A stretch of DNA of 56,973 bases from an uncultured Eubacterium sp. (GTDB lineage Bacteria > Bacillota > Clostridia > Lachnospirales > Lachnospiraceae). The notes beneath the pieces are model-generated. The model was given only the letters and a program-made list of their open reading frames with translations, was not told where the DNA came from and did not search any database. The stretch spans positions 1 to 56,973 of the forward strand of contig CAJUHV010000019.1 in the NCBI GenBank assembly GCA_910586445.1, in the 5' to 3' direction. Shown here piece after piece: positions 18,381 to 26,402 of the stretch; the first letter of the stretch is position 1; the number at the start of each line of letters is the position of its first letter. Made by a program: the position numbers and the translations under genes.

Positions 18381-20000
18381 ATGGGACGATTTTTAAATAA
18401 AGGCAACCGGAAATTTGCCGAATTTTCAAAAACAAAATTTTTCGTGGATAAGACAGCACTGATTAATAAGCTGCTGGAAAAAGACATTACCGAGAAATTT
18501 ATCTGCTGCAGCAAGGCGCGCAGATTTGGAAAATCTGTAACGGCAGATATGCTCGTCGCCTATTTCAGCAAAGGCGTGGACTCGAGAAAACTGTTTGAAC
18601 CGCTGTGCTGTGTAAAGGACGAATTATTCCTCTCTAATATAAATCGTTACGATACTATTTTTATAGATATACAGGCACAGTTTGAAGCCGCATACGAGAG
18701 AAATGAAAATCCTATGACGCGAATCCGGACTTCTGTAGTAAACGAGCTGCAGTCAGAATATCCCGAAATCGTATCAAGCGACGATATTATAGCCGACGCA
18801 CTTTCAAAAATATATGATCAGACAGATCATCAATTTGTAATCATATTTGATGAGTGGGATTATCCCGTCAGGGAGCTTCAAGAGCACAAGAGCGAACTTA
18901 AAAAATATATTGAGTTCCTTCGCGGCCTTTTTAAAAACAGCGATGCAAAGGAATATATCCGCCTCGCGTATCTGACAGGCATAATGCCGATCATACGCAC
19001 AAAAGGACAGTCTGCCATCAACAACTTTACAGAATATACAATGGTGCATGCAGGCGATCTAGGCACCTATATCGGCTTTACAGAACAAGAGGTACTGGCC
19101 CTCTGCAGAAAATCCGGTTCTGACTTTGACCAGATGAAAGAATGGTACGACGGATACAGGCTCGGCCAGGAATCGATGTATAATCCACTATCTGTCATAA
19201 AAGCGATCACCAATCATGAATTTACGCAGTACTGGACAGCAACCGGAACTTACGAGGATATCTCTGAGCTGATCAATCAGAATTTTGACGGCCTGCGTGA
19301 ATCAGTCATCCAGATGCTTTCTGGAAACAGGGTAACGGTGCGGATCTCGGACGGCAAAAATGACCTGCACACATTTGTAAATAAAAACGAAGTCATTACT
19401 GCCTTAATACACCTCGGTTATTTTGCATATGATAAAAATACAAAAGAAGCATATGTGCCGAATAAAGAAATCCAAGAAGTTTTTTTTCATTATATGGAAA
19501 ACAACAAAAATGACAGCCTGTCGCGTTTTATGAACCGCTCAGAGCAGATTTTAAATTCCCTGTTGGAAAAAGAAGAAGAACAGGCTGCAAAGCTGATACA
19601 AAATATACACAATGATTTTGTATCCAGCATTTCATACAACGATGAGAATTCGCTCTCCTGCACTATAATGATTGCACTGATTTCTTCATTTGCATACTAT
19701 CATAAGCCGATACGAGAATTTCCGTGCGGGAAGGGCTTTGCAGATCTTGTATACCTGCCGCTGCCCTCCTGCCCAGACCTGCCCGTAATAGTGATCGAAT
19801 TAAAATGGAACCAGCATGCCCAGACAGCCATTGCACAAATTAAAAAAAGGCAGTATCCAGAATCACTCACAGATTTTGCAGGTGAAATCCTGCTTGTCGG
19901 AATCAATTATGACAAGCGTACAAAAGAGCACCAGTGCAGGATAGAGACGCATTTCGCAGCTGCTGAAAATATGGAAAATTCAACCCAAAGAACAGAATGA
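18381..20000 (+). CDS. AAA-ATPase-like / PD-(D/E)XK nuclease-like protein
   Basis: The 539-residue product belongs to the common family with an N-terminal AAA-ATPase-like domain and a C-terminal DUF1703-type PD-(D/E)XK domain. Visible are FVDKTALINKLLEK, the degenerate Walker A CCSKARRFGKSVTADML, the Walker B-like FVIIFDEWDYPV, RLAYLTGIMPI and, at the C-terminus, GKGFADLVYLPLP and VIVIELKWNQ, giving the D...ELK active-site pattern. A GGCGAAAGG site precedes the ATG. Such genes are frequent, often multicopy, in gut Clostridia and Bacteroidetes. Their function is unsettled, and a mobile or defence-linked role is often suspected. Confidence 0.85.
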   Translation: MGRFLNKGNRKFAEFSKTKFFVDKTALINKLLEKDITEKFICCSKARRFGKSVTADMLVAYFSKGVDSRKLFEPLCCVKDELFLSNINRYDTIFIDIQAQFEAAYERNENPMTRIRTSVVNELQSEYPEIVSSDDIIADALSKIYDQTDHQFVIIFDEWDYPVRELQEHKSELKKYIEFLRGLFKNSDAKEYIRLAYLTGIMPIIRTKGQSAINNFTEYTMVHAGDLGTYIGFTEQEVLALCRKSGSDFDQMKEWYDGYRLGQESMYNPLSVIKAITNHEFTQYWTATGTYEDISELINQNFDGLRESVIQMLSGNRVTVRISDGKNDLHTFVNKNEVITALIHLGYFAYDKNTKEAYVPNKEIQEVFFHYMENNKNDSLSRFMNRSEQILNSLLEKEEEQAAKLIQNIHNDFVSSISYNDENSLSCTIMIALISSFAYYHKPIREFPCGKGFADLVYLPLPSCPDLPVIVIELKWNQHAQTAIAQIKKRQYPESLTDFAGEILLVGINYDKRTKEHQCRIETHFAAAENMENSTQRTE

Positions 20001-20131
20001 AATGTTACGCAATAGTGCTTGAAAAAGCTTGATTTTCTGTATTTTAATAACATTGCTCCCGATTATTCTCCATTCCCAATTTTTTTAATTATAGCACATT
20101 GGGAGTAACTAGAATAACAATTTAATAAAGC

Positions 20132-20160
20132 TTTACACTCCAAACAACATGCGCTATAAT
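20132..20160 (+). promoter_or_regulatory. Consensus sigma-A promoter of a small ORF
   Basis: TTTACA (20132-20137), a 17-bp spacer and TATAAT (20155-20160) lie 47 bp before the small ORF start. The -35 box overlaps the GCTTTACACT sequence that forms the hairpin arms at 14.8 and 20.4 kb. Confidence 0.8.
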
Positions 20161-20206
20161 GATTGCAGCAACCAAAAGCTGCATTAATCGTAAAGGCGGT
20201 GAGAAA

Positions 20207-20395
20207 ATGGGGGTAATTGAGGAAATGTCAGATAAAGAATTAATTACTATAACGATTGACAGATATGCAGAATTACAGCGTATAAAAAGGGAAAACGGCA
20301 GTCAGGAAAACAGAGAACTTGATTATTCTATCAAATTAGCTGCCGCAAAATTGTCATCAATGGGAGTCAATATTGAAGACATAACCCTTTCATAA
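20207..20395 (+). CDS. Small hypothetical protein, 62 aa
   Basis: The start is taken at the ATG at 20207 because GGCGGTGAG lies 4-6 bp upstream; the longer frame from 20159 would begin inside the -10 box. The product (MGVIEEMSDKELITITIDRY and on to GVNIEDITLS) is acidic and helical, with no signal peptide or membrane segment and no known motif. It has its own strong promoter and is followed 28 bp later by a hairpin terminator, so it is a single-gene unit. Function is unknown; the size and arrangement resemble small regulators or toxin-antitoxin partners, but nothing identifies it as such. Confidence 0.65.
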   Translation: MGVIEEMSDKELITITIDRYAELQRIKRENGSQENRELDYSIKLAAAKLSSMGVNIEDITLS

Positions 20396-20423
20396 CATCC
20401 ACATAACCAGCCACTAAGCCCAG

Positions 20424-20465
20424 AGTGTAAAGCCTATTGGATTGCCAATATGCTTTACACTTTTT
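20424..20465 (+). terminator. Terminator hairpin (GTGTAAAGC type)
   Basis: A 17-bp stem with one mismatch (AGTGTAAAGC...GCTTTACACT, extended inwards by CTATTGG/CCAATAT) is followed by five T. It ends the small ORF unit. The same sequence family occurs at 14773-14815. Confidence 0.8.
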
Positions 20466-20488
20466 GTTTAGCTCGCTATCTCCCCATA

Positions 20489-20788
20489 TTACTTAGGTCT
20501 TTCACTGCTCAGGCAGTGATCTACCCAAAAAGAGTATTCCGATCTTATGCTTTCATCCATTGCCTCAAGAGCCTGCACGGCCTCATCCTGCGTTTCAAAT
20601 TCTCCTATGCAGAAAATATAGCTGCCATCCTGCGTCCCCGCGATTACACCGCCGCTGTCCAACAGCAGCTCCGGCATAAGTGCCAGCTCTTCTGACATTT
20701 CCATTTTACGGCTGCGGATAAACCAGACCTCCCGCTCCTTTTTCTGACTGGCAAACTGTTCTTTTGTAAAATGTTTAAAGCAAAACAT
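20489..20788 (-). CDS. Hypothetical protein, about 100 aa
   Basis: The start is either the ATG at 20788 (MFCFKHFTKEQF) with AAGGAG 12 bp upstream, or a TTG three codons earlier that lies too close to the site. The product has conserved-looking segments (REVWFIRSRKMEMSEELALM, YIFCIGEFETQDEAVQALEA) and ends in a charged tail. The strand-helix pattern suggests a small ferredoxin-like alpha/beta domain, as in YCII or DUF-type dimeric barrels (inference). No partner gene is obvious: it stands alone between two terminators. Confidence 0.6.
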   Translation of the reverse strand: MFCFKHFTKEQFASQKKEREVWFIRSRKMEMSEELALMPELLLDSGGVIAGTQDGSYIFCIGEFETQDEAVQALEAMDESIRSEYSFWVDHCLSSERPK

Positions 20789-20881
20789 CTTTGCCAAATC
20801 TCCTTCCTTTTCTATTTGTACTGCTTTATACAGGTTAGAGATACCAGATCAGCAGATAGTTTCAGCTTTTATTTTAATAAT

Positions 20882-20917
20882 AAAAAAGGAAGGATCATGG
20901 TTTTCCACGATACTTCC
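20882..20917 (-). terminator. Rho-independent terminator of the glycan operon
   Basis: On the minus strand GGAAGTATCGTGG pairs with CCATGATCCTTCC around an AAAA loop (two mismatches) and runs into TTTTTT. It lies about 35 bp downstream of the last gene (GT4) of the 36-kb operon. Confidence 0.85.
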
Positions 20918-20950
20918 TGATTTAATGACTGCATGTTTTTATAGATATTC

Positions 20951-22195
20951 TCAATAATACTTCCCCATCCCCGCATAGATAATTCTCATCCGTTTCTGTA
21001 CTACTTCTATGCTGTATCCCGTAACCACCTCCTGATTATGCTGCCCGTACAAAGCCCTCTCCTTAGGATGTTCCAAAAAATACATAATCCCCTCCTTCAG
21101 CTGCCCGGTCTTTGAAACAACGAATTTTTTTCCTCCCTGTTCGTCGATCAGATCCCTGTTTCCGCGGATATCGGAAACCACACAGGGCAGCCCTGCTGCC
21201 ATTGCCTCCATGAGTGCGACCGGCATTCCTTCCTGCAGGGATGGAAATACAAAAAGATCTGCGCTGCGGTACATGTCTGCCACATCCTGCTGAAACCCCG
21301 GCAGAATGACCCTGTCTGCGATGCCGAGCCTATGTGCCTGCTGCGCCAGTTCTTCTTTCAGCCCGCCCTGCCCGCAGATCAGGTAATACAGATCTGTCCT
21401 GCCTAGTTCTGCAAGCGCCTCTATTACCGCCTGATGATTTTTCCGCCTGCTTAATTCACCGACTGACAGCAGAAGCACCGCATGTTTCGGAATCCGGTAC
21501 TTGATGCGGACTGCCTCCCCTGCCTGACCGTATGCAGTATGTACTGTTTCTTCTGCCTGACCACATGCTGAATATGCTGTCTCTTCTGCCTGACCACATG
21601 CAGTATGTACTGTCTCTTCCGTCTGTTTTTGGAACTTTTTAATATCGATGCCGATGCCTGGTATAAAATAAATCCTGCCTGCGCCCATATTCCGTTTTGC
21701 AAACTGATAATCCTCCCTGTTAACCGTCACCAGTACATCCGTCCAATAAGAAAGCAGCTTCTCCACCGGATAATACAGCAGCCAGTTTTTTAAAGGCGCT
21801 CCTTTAAAAAAATGAAACCCATGGGCCGTATAAATCACCGCCGTCTTTCTCTGATGCGCGGCTGCCCTTGCCAGTACCCCGCCGACCGGAGAATGACAGT
21901 GTATCCATGCAAAGTGATAACGCCCCGTCAGTTTCCACAGTTGTATGTACGCCCGCATACACCTCCTGAGAGACTGAAAGCCCCTTGGACAGTCCCACTG
22001 ATGCTGAACGACCCCCAGCTTTTGCAGTGTGCCTTTCAGCTGCTGTATCCGCCTGCTGTCACATGTGTTCCCTTCTGCAAAATTACAGGCGACATGCACC
22101 TGACAGCCTGCCTCTATCATCAGCCGGATATTTGACATATTAAATTGATCGATCATGGAGGCTACCGAGGCCAGCATCAATACTCTTTTTTTCAT
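20951..22195 (-). CDS. Glycosyltransferase family 4
   Basis: The start is the ATG at 22195 (MKKRVLMLASVASMIDQFN); a TTG at 22210 is an alternative. GT4 features are IYTAHGFHFFKGAP in the N-terminal Rossmann domain, IYFIPGIGID, LLLSVGELSRRKNH, RVILPGFQQDVADMYRSADL and the EX7E motif in SLQEGMPVALMEAMAAGLP. It would transfer a sugar from a nucleotide donor to a growing surface glycan in the cytoplasm. Between the two Rossmann domains an 11-residue tandem repeat (QAEETVHTACG-type, three copies plus a partial one) is inserted, which is not usual in GT4. It is the last gene of the operon, with a terminator behind it. Confidence 0.9.
   Translation of the reverse strand: MKKRVLMLASVASMIDQFNMSNIRLMIEAGCQVHVACNFAEGNTCDSRRIQQLKGTLQKLGVVQHQWDCPRGFQSLRRCMRAYIQLWKLTGRYHFAWIHCHSPVGGVLARAAAHQRKTAVIYTAHGFHFFKGAPLKNWLLYYPVEKLLSYWTDVLVTVNREDYQFAKRNMGAGRIYFIPGIGIDIKKFQKQTEETVHTACGQAEETAYSACGQAEETVHTAYGQAGEAVRIKYRIPKHAVLLLSVGELSRRKNHQAVIEALAELGRTDLYYLICGQGGLKEELAQQAHRLGIADRVILPGFQQDVADMYRSADLFVFPSLQEGMPVALMEAMAAGLPCVVSDIRGNRDLIDEQGGKKFVVSKTGQLKEGIMYFLEHPKERALYGQHNQEVVTGYSIEVVQKRMRIIYAGMGKYY
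21515..21625 (-). repeat. 33-bp in-frame tandem repeat in GT4
   Basis: Units of 33 bp (starting at 21521, 21554 and 21587 on the plus strand) encode the 11-residue repeat in the linker between the two GT4 domains. The frame is kept whatever the copy number. Confidence 0.85.
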
Positions 22196-22280
22196 ATTTT
22201 TTTCGTCCAATCTTTATAACAAAACAGCTGAATGCACAGGGCATATCTTTCATCCAATCATTTTCTATCAGAATTTTATA

Positions 22281-22373
22281 TCAGAAAAATGTTTTTATAT
22301 ACGCCAATGTTTTTTCCAATAAATCCTCCGGCAGCTTTTCTACAAACTGGATATTTCGGCTGATCACATCCAT
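22281..22373 (-). other. Tiny 30-codon ORF after the FkbM gene
   Basis: The frame MDVISRNIQFVEKLPEDLLE... ends TLAYIKTFF. It starts 5 bp after the stop of the FkbM gene, without a clear ribosome site. LPEDLLEK followed by a short helix resembles the ends of some antitoxin-like proteins. It is too short to call a gene with confidence and may be a remnant. Confidence 0.25.
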
Positions 22374-22378
22374 CAATA

Positions 22379-23172
22379 TCATTCATCACAAAAAGCATAA
22401 AGCACCGTTCCCTCAAATCCATATGCATAATGGTGCCGGATGCCCATGCGGTAATTTTTCGAAACCGACTGCACAAACATCGGTATTTCCCACAGATCTT
22501 CCAGTTTATGATACAGACAGACCGCCAGCTTAGGATGCTGCTCTTTTAAAATGCCGCAGGCTCCTTTCAGCGCGTTTAACTCAGCACCCTCTATATCCAT
22601 CTTTATAAAAGTCACTTTTTCTCCCGCAAGTATATGGTCAAGCCTGTCAGCCGTGACCTGATTTTGATTTGATGTCTTGAACATACTGTATGCTTCACCC
22701 GAAGATTTTTCCTCATTTCCATACGAAAGTACTGCCCTTTCATGCCAGACACCCTGATGATGGCATACGATTTTTCCCTGCATTTCTTTGTCCAGTGAAG
22801 CTGTATACTGCTCCAGCCGCTGAAAATTCTTCCCTTCCATTTCAAAGGCGTCGATACGTTCAAAATCATGTGCCGTACACAAAAAGTTCCGTATGCTGTC
22901 ACCGTCAAATGCCCCGCAGTCTACAAAGCATTCTGTATCTGTCACCGGAAAGATCTCCCCGTTAAAATAGTCAAGCGGCGAGCACAGTTTAGGATACGTT
23001 TTTCGTTTCAACTGCGGCGCTAACCGGTTGGCCAGCAGCTCCACGTATATTTCCTTTGATTTTTCCTCCGCAAGCAGATCATAAACCTGCAGAATTTCGT
23101 TTTTCGCAAAATCAAACTTCTGCCCAATGCTCATCTCCAGCAAAAGCTCATATGCAGAAACAAAGGTCTTTA
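22379..23172 (-). CDS. FkbM-family methyltransferase A, catalytic part (out of phase)
   Basis: This is the catalytic part of the first FkbM-type SAM methyltransferase: FVDCGAFDGDSIRNF (SAM-binding strand I), IDAFEMEGKNF, VTFIKMDIEGAELNALKG and LAVCLYHKLEDLWEIP. FkbM enzymes O-methylate sugars or natural products. Its N-terminal module lies at 23173-23522, and the two join in frame when the G tract at 23173-23181 has 8 G; this sequence has 9, so full-length protein is off. Initiation at an internal TTG (23143) has no ribosome site. Sister proteins at 32096-33202 and 39085-40241 have the same module order. Confidence 0.85.
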
Positions 23173-23522
23173 CCCCCCCCCTTGATAAATTTCTGCTCTA
23201 CATCCAGAGTATTGCCAAGCATAATGATTACTGCCAGATCCTCTATATCTTTTAATTTCGCAGGCTCTATGCATTCGATCCCTTCGTACTTCTTTCCCCA
23301 TTTCCCAGGATCTGCATCTGATAAATAATTTACATGGAATATCTCTTTGAAATTTCTATCTGCAAATACATCCGCAAAAAATTTTCCCAGTCCGTATACG
23401 CAGACATTTTTATGCCTGCGTATCATGTCCTGTTTCCAGTATCTTCCTGTTTCTCTGGCTGAGGCAGTGATCTGCACCAGCCTGTTTCTCAGCATGTCTT
23501 CCATATTGGGTTTTCCTCTCAT
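23148..23522 (-). CDS. FkbM protein A, N-terminal Rossmann-like module
   Basis: The product starts MRGKPNMEDMLRNRLVQI and contains the shared module of this operon: NVCVYGLGKFFADVFADRNF, YLSDADPGKWGKKYEGIECI, IEDLAVIIMLGN. It ends nine residues beyond the G9 tract in a wrong-frame tail (KDLCFCI). The module has a GxG nucleotide-binding-like first strand and resembles PglD- or NAD-binding-type folds; what it binds is unknown. It overlaps the end of the tract and reads into the catalytic part with one G less. Confidence 0.75.
   Translation of the reverse strand: MRGKPNMEDMLRNRLVQITASARETGRYWKQDMIRRHKNVCVYGLGKFFADVFADRNFKEIFHVNYLSDADPGKWGKKYEGIECIEPAKLKDIEDLAVIIMLGNTLDVEQKFIKGGGKDLCFCI
23173..23181 (-). 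repeat. G9 tract in FkbM A (off)
   Basis: Nine C on the plus strand (G9 coding). It sits between the Rossmann-like module and the methyltransferase domain, encoding Gly-Gly-Gly in the first frame. Eight G would give a continuous FIKGGVKTFVSAYELLLEMS. Confidence 0.9.
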
Positions 23523-23534
23523 TATAAAATTCTC

Positions 23535-24470
23535 TTAAATTTTCCACCGCTGCTGATAATTTGTCCCTAATACCCGATCAAGAAGTACTACATCCTGCCT
23601 ATAGAAATCAGCCAGTTTTTTCCTTATAGAAGCACTCATACTAAGATCTTTGTCCGTACGGACAGAGGCCCAGTCTGAGAGCGACCAGTACCAGTCATCC
23701 AGCATTCTCTCCATTCTCTCTCCCAGATAACCAGCCTGCATCACCCAGACATTTGCCCAGAAAGAGAAAAGGCGGCTTGCTTTCTTGATTACCCTGACAT
23801 TCCTTGGAATCCGTTTTCCGATATTCTCCTTCTTTTTATAGTCCAATGCAACATCTGTCCTTGCCCCGATAAAGGCAAGCAGCTTCTTAACCTCGCTTTC
23901 AGCATCCAAAACAAAATCTTCAAAAAGCATAATATGTATATTCTGCCTTGGCACATACTTTAAGGCGGTTGCAATATATCTTCCATACAAATATAAGTAA
24001 AAACGGTTCCGTTCTCCGCAGTCACGCGCTTTACTATAAAGGTATTCTTCTACATAGCTGTCAAAAAACCCTTCCCTCCACATATTCTTTTCAGCCGCTG
24101 CATAAGCATCCCCATTTACCTCCAGATGGCTGATAAACGAAAAAACTGCGTCCACTGGATTTCTCAAAAAATAAATAATTTTTGTATCTTCTCCGAAAGC
24201 ATCTAAAATGTTCCGCTCGACATTTCCGTTGCCAATATTTACAGGATTGATCTCACCCAAAATTTTATTTTTATACTTTGCGGCATCCCTGCCGTAGTAC
24301 CTTTTTTCATACCACTCCAGGCCGCCTCCTGTAATATATTTTTTGTATTCTCCGAAAAAAATGGTTTCCTTATAGCATGGCAGCGCAAGGTCTGGGTGCC
24401 CGCGCAGAATTGCGTCCACTGTAGTAGTCGCACACTTGGGGAATCCTACACACACAAATGTATGCTTCAT
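23535..24470 (-). CDS. Sulfotransferase
   Basis: A 311-residue PAPS-dependent sulfotransferase. The 5'-phosphosulfate loop is seen in VCVGFPKCATTTVDAILRG, and the 3'-phosphate loop in IIYFLRNPVDAVFSFISH. Further features are LPCYKETIFFGEYKKYI and the late FEDFVLDAESEVKKLLAFIG, usual for carbohydrate sulfotransferases. It starts MKHTFVCVGFPK, 9 bp after the G9 tract at 24480-24488, which could itself act as the purine-rich ribosome site. The upstream frame overlaps this gene by about 100 bp. Sulfation of a surface glycan is the inferred role; PAPS synthesis genes are not in the window. Confidence 0.88.
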   Translation of the reverse strand: MKHTFVCVGFPKCATTTVDAILRGHPDLALPCYKETIFFGEYKKYITGGGLEWYEKRYYGRDAAKYKNKILGEINPVNIGNGNVERNILDAFGEDTKIIYFLRNPVDAVFSFISHLEVNGDAYAAAEKNMWREGFFDSYVEEYLYSKARDCGERNRFYLYLYGRYIATALKYVPRQNIHIMLFEDFVLDAESEVKKLLAFIGARTDVALDYKKKENIGKRIPRNVRVIKKASRLFSFWANVWVMQAGYLGERMERMLDDWYWSLSDWASVRTDKDLSMSASIRKKLADFYRQDVVLLDRVLGTNYQQRWKI

Positions 24471-24963
24471 CTTGCGCTACCCCCCCCCACAGCATTTGAT
24501 CTAAAGCCAACAGCTTTACAGAACGTCCATAATAATTTTGAAGCTGATAAACGATAAAATCATACTCATGGCACGGCGTAATAATTACAGCATCCACCTC
24601 CGGCAGATAGTCTCTTCGAAACTGCAGTACCAAAGCTCCTTCAATCTCGCTTTCCATATTGAATTTGTCAACAAAGTACTGCACCTGACATCCGCTCTGT
24701 TTTAACTGCTTCATCAGCTCTTTTCCGACCGCTCCTGCGCCGTAAACCGCAAGTGTCTGAATGCCCATTTCTGATAAATGCTGTTTCCAGTGTTTTTCTT
24801 GATCTTTCTGTAGTCCTGTTAGTAATTCTTGATTCACCTGCTGCCTGCGTTCTTCTGCTCTGGCTGAAATTTTAGCTAACTTCCGCTCCCTGATTTTTTT
24901 TACCGTTCCAGAATAATAAATTTTTACTATTACGCTAAAGAACGCATGAATAAACAGTTTCAT
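24370..24963 (-). CDS. Stand-alone Rossmann-like module protein
   Basis: The protein begins with a hydrophobic, basic stretch (MKLFIHAFFSVIVKIYYSGT), a coiled-coil-like region (residues of about 25-70) and then the shared module: LAVYGAGAVGKELMKQLKQS, VQYFVDKFNMESEIEGALVL, VDAVIITPCHEYDFI. It reaches the G9 tract at 24480-24488 (LWGG) and, with nine G, continues 35 residues in a frame overlapping the sulfotransferase start. With eight G it would stop at once (TAG), and with ten it would stop ten bases later (TGA overlapping the sulfotransferase ATG). The tract therefore changes its C-terminus and its coupling to the next gene rather than a central domain. The N-terminus may associate with the membrane. 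Confidence 0.7.
   Translation of the reverse strand: MKLFIHAFFSVIVKIYYSGTVKKIRERKLAKISARAEERRQQVNQELLTGLQKDQEKHWKQHLSEMGIQTLAVYGAGAVGKELMKQLKQSGCQVQYFVDKFNMESEIEGALVLQFRRDYLPEVDAVIITPCHEYDFIVYQLQNYYGRSVKLLALDQMLWGGVAQDEAYICVCRIPQVCDYYSGRNSARAPRPCAAML
24480..24488 (-). repeat. G9 tract between module gene and sulfotransferase
   Basis: Nine C on the plus strand. The G run lies 9 bp upstream of the sulfotransferase ATG, where a ribosome site belongs. Its length decides whether the upstream frame ends before, at or 100 bp beyond that ATG. Confidence 0.85.
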
Positions 24964-24979
24964 AATCTATGTTCCTCTA

Positions 24980-25075
24980 TTTTTTCTATGTTTTACCACG
25001 ATACATGTACACAGCCCCACTATGTAACTAATTTTTTCTATGCCTTACCGCGGTACATGTACACAGCCCCACTAT
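24980..25075 (-). repeat. 52-bp tandem duplication in intergenic gap
   Basis: Two copies at a 52-bp offset share TTTTTCTATG followed by TTACC and ACATGTACACAGCCCCACTA. The gap (24964-25110) lies between the radical SAM gene 2 stop and the next start, and has nothing else recognised. Confidence 0.85.
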
Positions 25076-25110
25076 CATAAATAGATCTGAGGCTGCATAC
25101 ACTACCAACA

Positions 25111-25710
25111 TTACAAATCTATCCTATAAAACAACTCATAAATTTCTGCAATATCTATACAATTCGTAATTCCCATACTTTCAAGCTGCCGTTTAATCGG
25201 CTCGGTATCCGTAATATAAATAATCACAAGCAGATCATCAATCTCGTTCAAGCATTCTGGTTTTATATAGGCAAGTCCATAAACGCTGCCATCTACCGCA
25301 CGATTGTCTGAAATATATTTTGCACAGATCAGATCACTCCAGCAGCTATTAAAATAATTATCTCTAAATAACTTGCCACATCCAAATATGCATACATTTT
25401 TATTTCCGATCAGCTGCCTTACAATGTCTGCCCTGCGTTTTCCGTATTGTTTCTCAAACTGCTCTAGCTCTACCCCCCCCCTTTCAAATTTTTGCAGAAT
25501 ACGATTTGTCCTGATCGCATTTGCTCCTAATAAATTTGTCTGAGGGAAATCTTGAATCGGCCGTGCTGCAGAACACTTTCGGCACAAAATCGGAATCTGA
25601 TCATCAAGCATGCCTTTTTCTATTTTTTTAAATTCTTCGCCGGATATAATATCGTTCCATTCCTGCTCTAAAAGATTTCCTAAAATATGCTCCATACCAT
25701 AATCCATACA
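25111..25710 (-). pseudogene. Radical SAM protein 2, SPASM end and C-terminal module
   Basis: The continuation, in the same frame, of the radical SAM gene at 25711-26373 after an in-frame TGA. It starts CMDYGMEHILGNLLEQEWND, contains IPILCRKCSAARPIQ (SPASM Cys pair), then the G9 tract (ERGGVELEQF), and a C-terminal module NVCIFGCGKLFRDNYFNSCW, YISDNRAVDG, DDLLVIIYITDTEPI. The tract here is in frame. The region can be made only by reading through the TGA or by re-initiating at MDYGMEH (ATG at 25707), which lacks a ribosome site. Confidence 0.7.
25473..25481 (-). repeat. G9 tract in radical SAM gene 2 (in frame)
   Basis: Nine C on the plus strand, encoding Arg-Gly-Gly-Val in the linker between the SPASM region and the C-terminal Rossmann-like module. 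Frame is preserved with nine. Confidence 0.9.
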
Positions 25711-26373
25711 TCATAAAATAACTGTCCCGTTGGGCAGAACTTCACAATTTAAACCGGTAACTTCGTTTGAACCAGAGCAGCAGGTAATCATGCCTTTATT
25801 TTGGTAAGTATCCAGTTCATCATAATCCAAGTTTCCTGCACGGTTCATCATTTCATTAAATAACACAATTTCTGATTTTATAAACTCAGAAACTGCCGGG
25901 TGTACATGTCCATGGCAGGAATATCCTGATATAGAAAACTGTCCCGTTACTTTTTCTAACATTTTTATATAATGGTCTGTTATTTTAAAATGAGCATTCC
26001 CTTCTATATCTGGTATGTGCAGCTGAAAATGAACAAATTCTACATCTTTGATTAATTCAAAATCATCCTCAGTCATACCCATAAGTGTCGTATCAAGCGC
26101 TATTTTAAATCCTGAGTCATATGCATATTTAATCATTTTAGCGCAGTCCCGATTTTTAAAAGGTTCAACCATGCCTCCAACAGCAATTCCAGAACCAGGT
26201 ATTAATTTTGATAAAATAGTCCTAAAGTCCTCAAATGTCATATACAATTTATTTTTACCATACTGTCTGGTGTATGTATTAATCAGTTTTTTCTGCGGGC
26301 AGTAATGACAATCTAAAGGACAGCCTATTGCTAATGTAAATTCCAATCCGTATGCTTTTTTAGGTAAATCCAT
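25711..26373 (-). pseudogene. Radical SAM protein 2, catalytic part, ends at in-frame TGA
   Basis: The start (MDLPKKAYGLEFTLAIG) follows GGAAGGGG at good distance. The radical SAM motif is CPLDCHYC; further landmarks shared with its paralogs are GSGIAVGGMVEPFKNRDCAK, TTLMGMTEDDFELIKDV, QLHIPDIEGNAHFKITDHYI, YSCHGHVHPAV and MNRAGNLDYDELDTY. The frame ends PNGTVIL-TGA. The paralog at 26656-27714 reads PNGTVLLCCMDYGMEH at the same place, so the TGA replaces a conserved Cys of the SPASM region and the same frame continues for another 199 residues. A point mutation (TGC/TGT to TGA) is the simplest explanation. UGA decoding as Sec or Trp is less likely but testable. Confidence 0.8.
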
Positions 26374-26402
26374 ATGAACCCCTTCCTATAAGCTAATTCA
26401 CC

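Noticed and set aside
22281..22373. Precursor peptide for the radical SAM enzymes (RiPP)
   Set aside because: The only tiny ORF near the radical SAM genes lacks a ribosome site and a leader/core pattern. No Gly-Gly, Cys-rich or repeat peptide was found between the radical SAM genes.
23535..24470. In-frame fusion of the upstream module with the sulfotransferase through the G tract
   Set aside because: A TAG lies in the sulfotransferase frame between the tract and its ATG, so no tract length gives a fusion.
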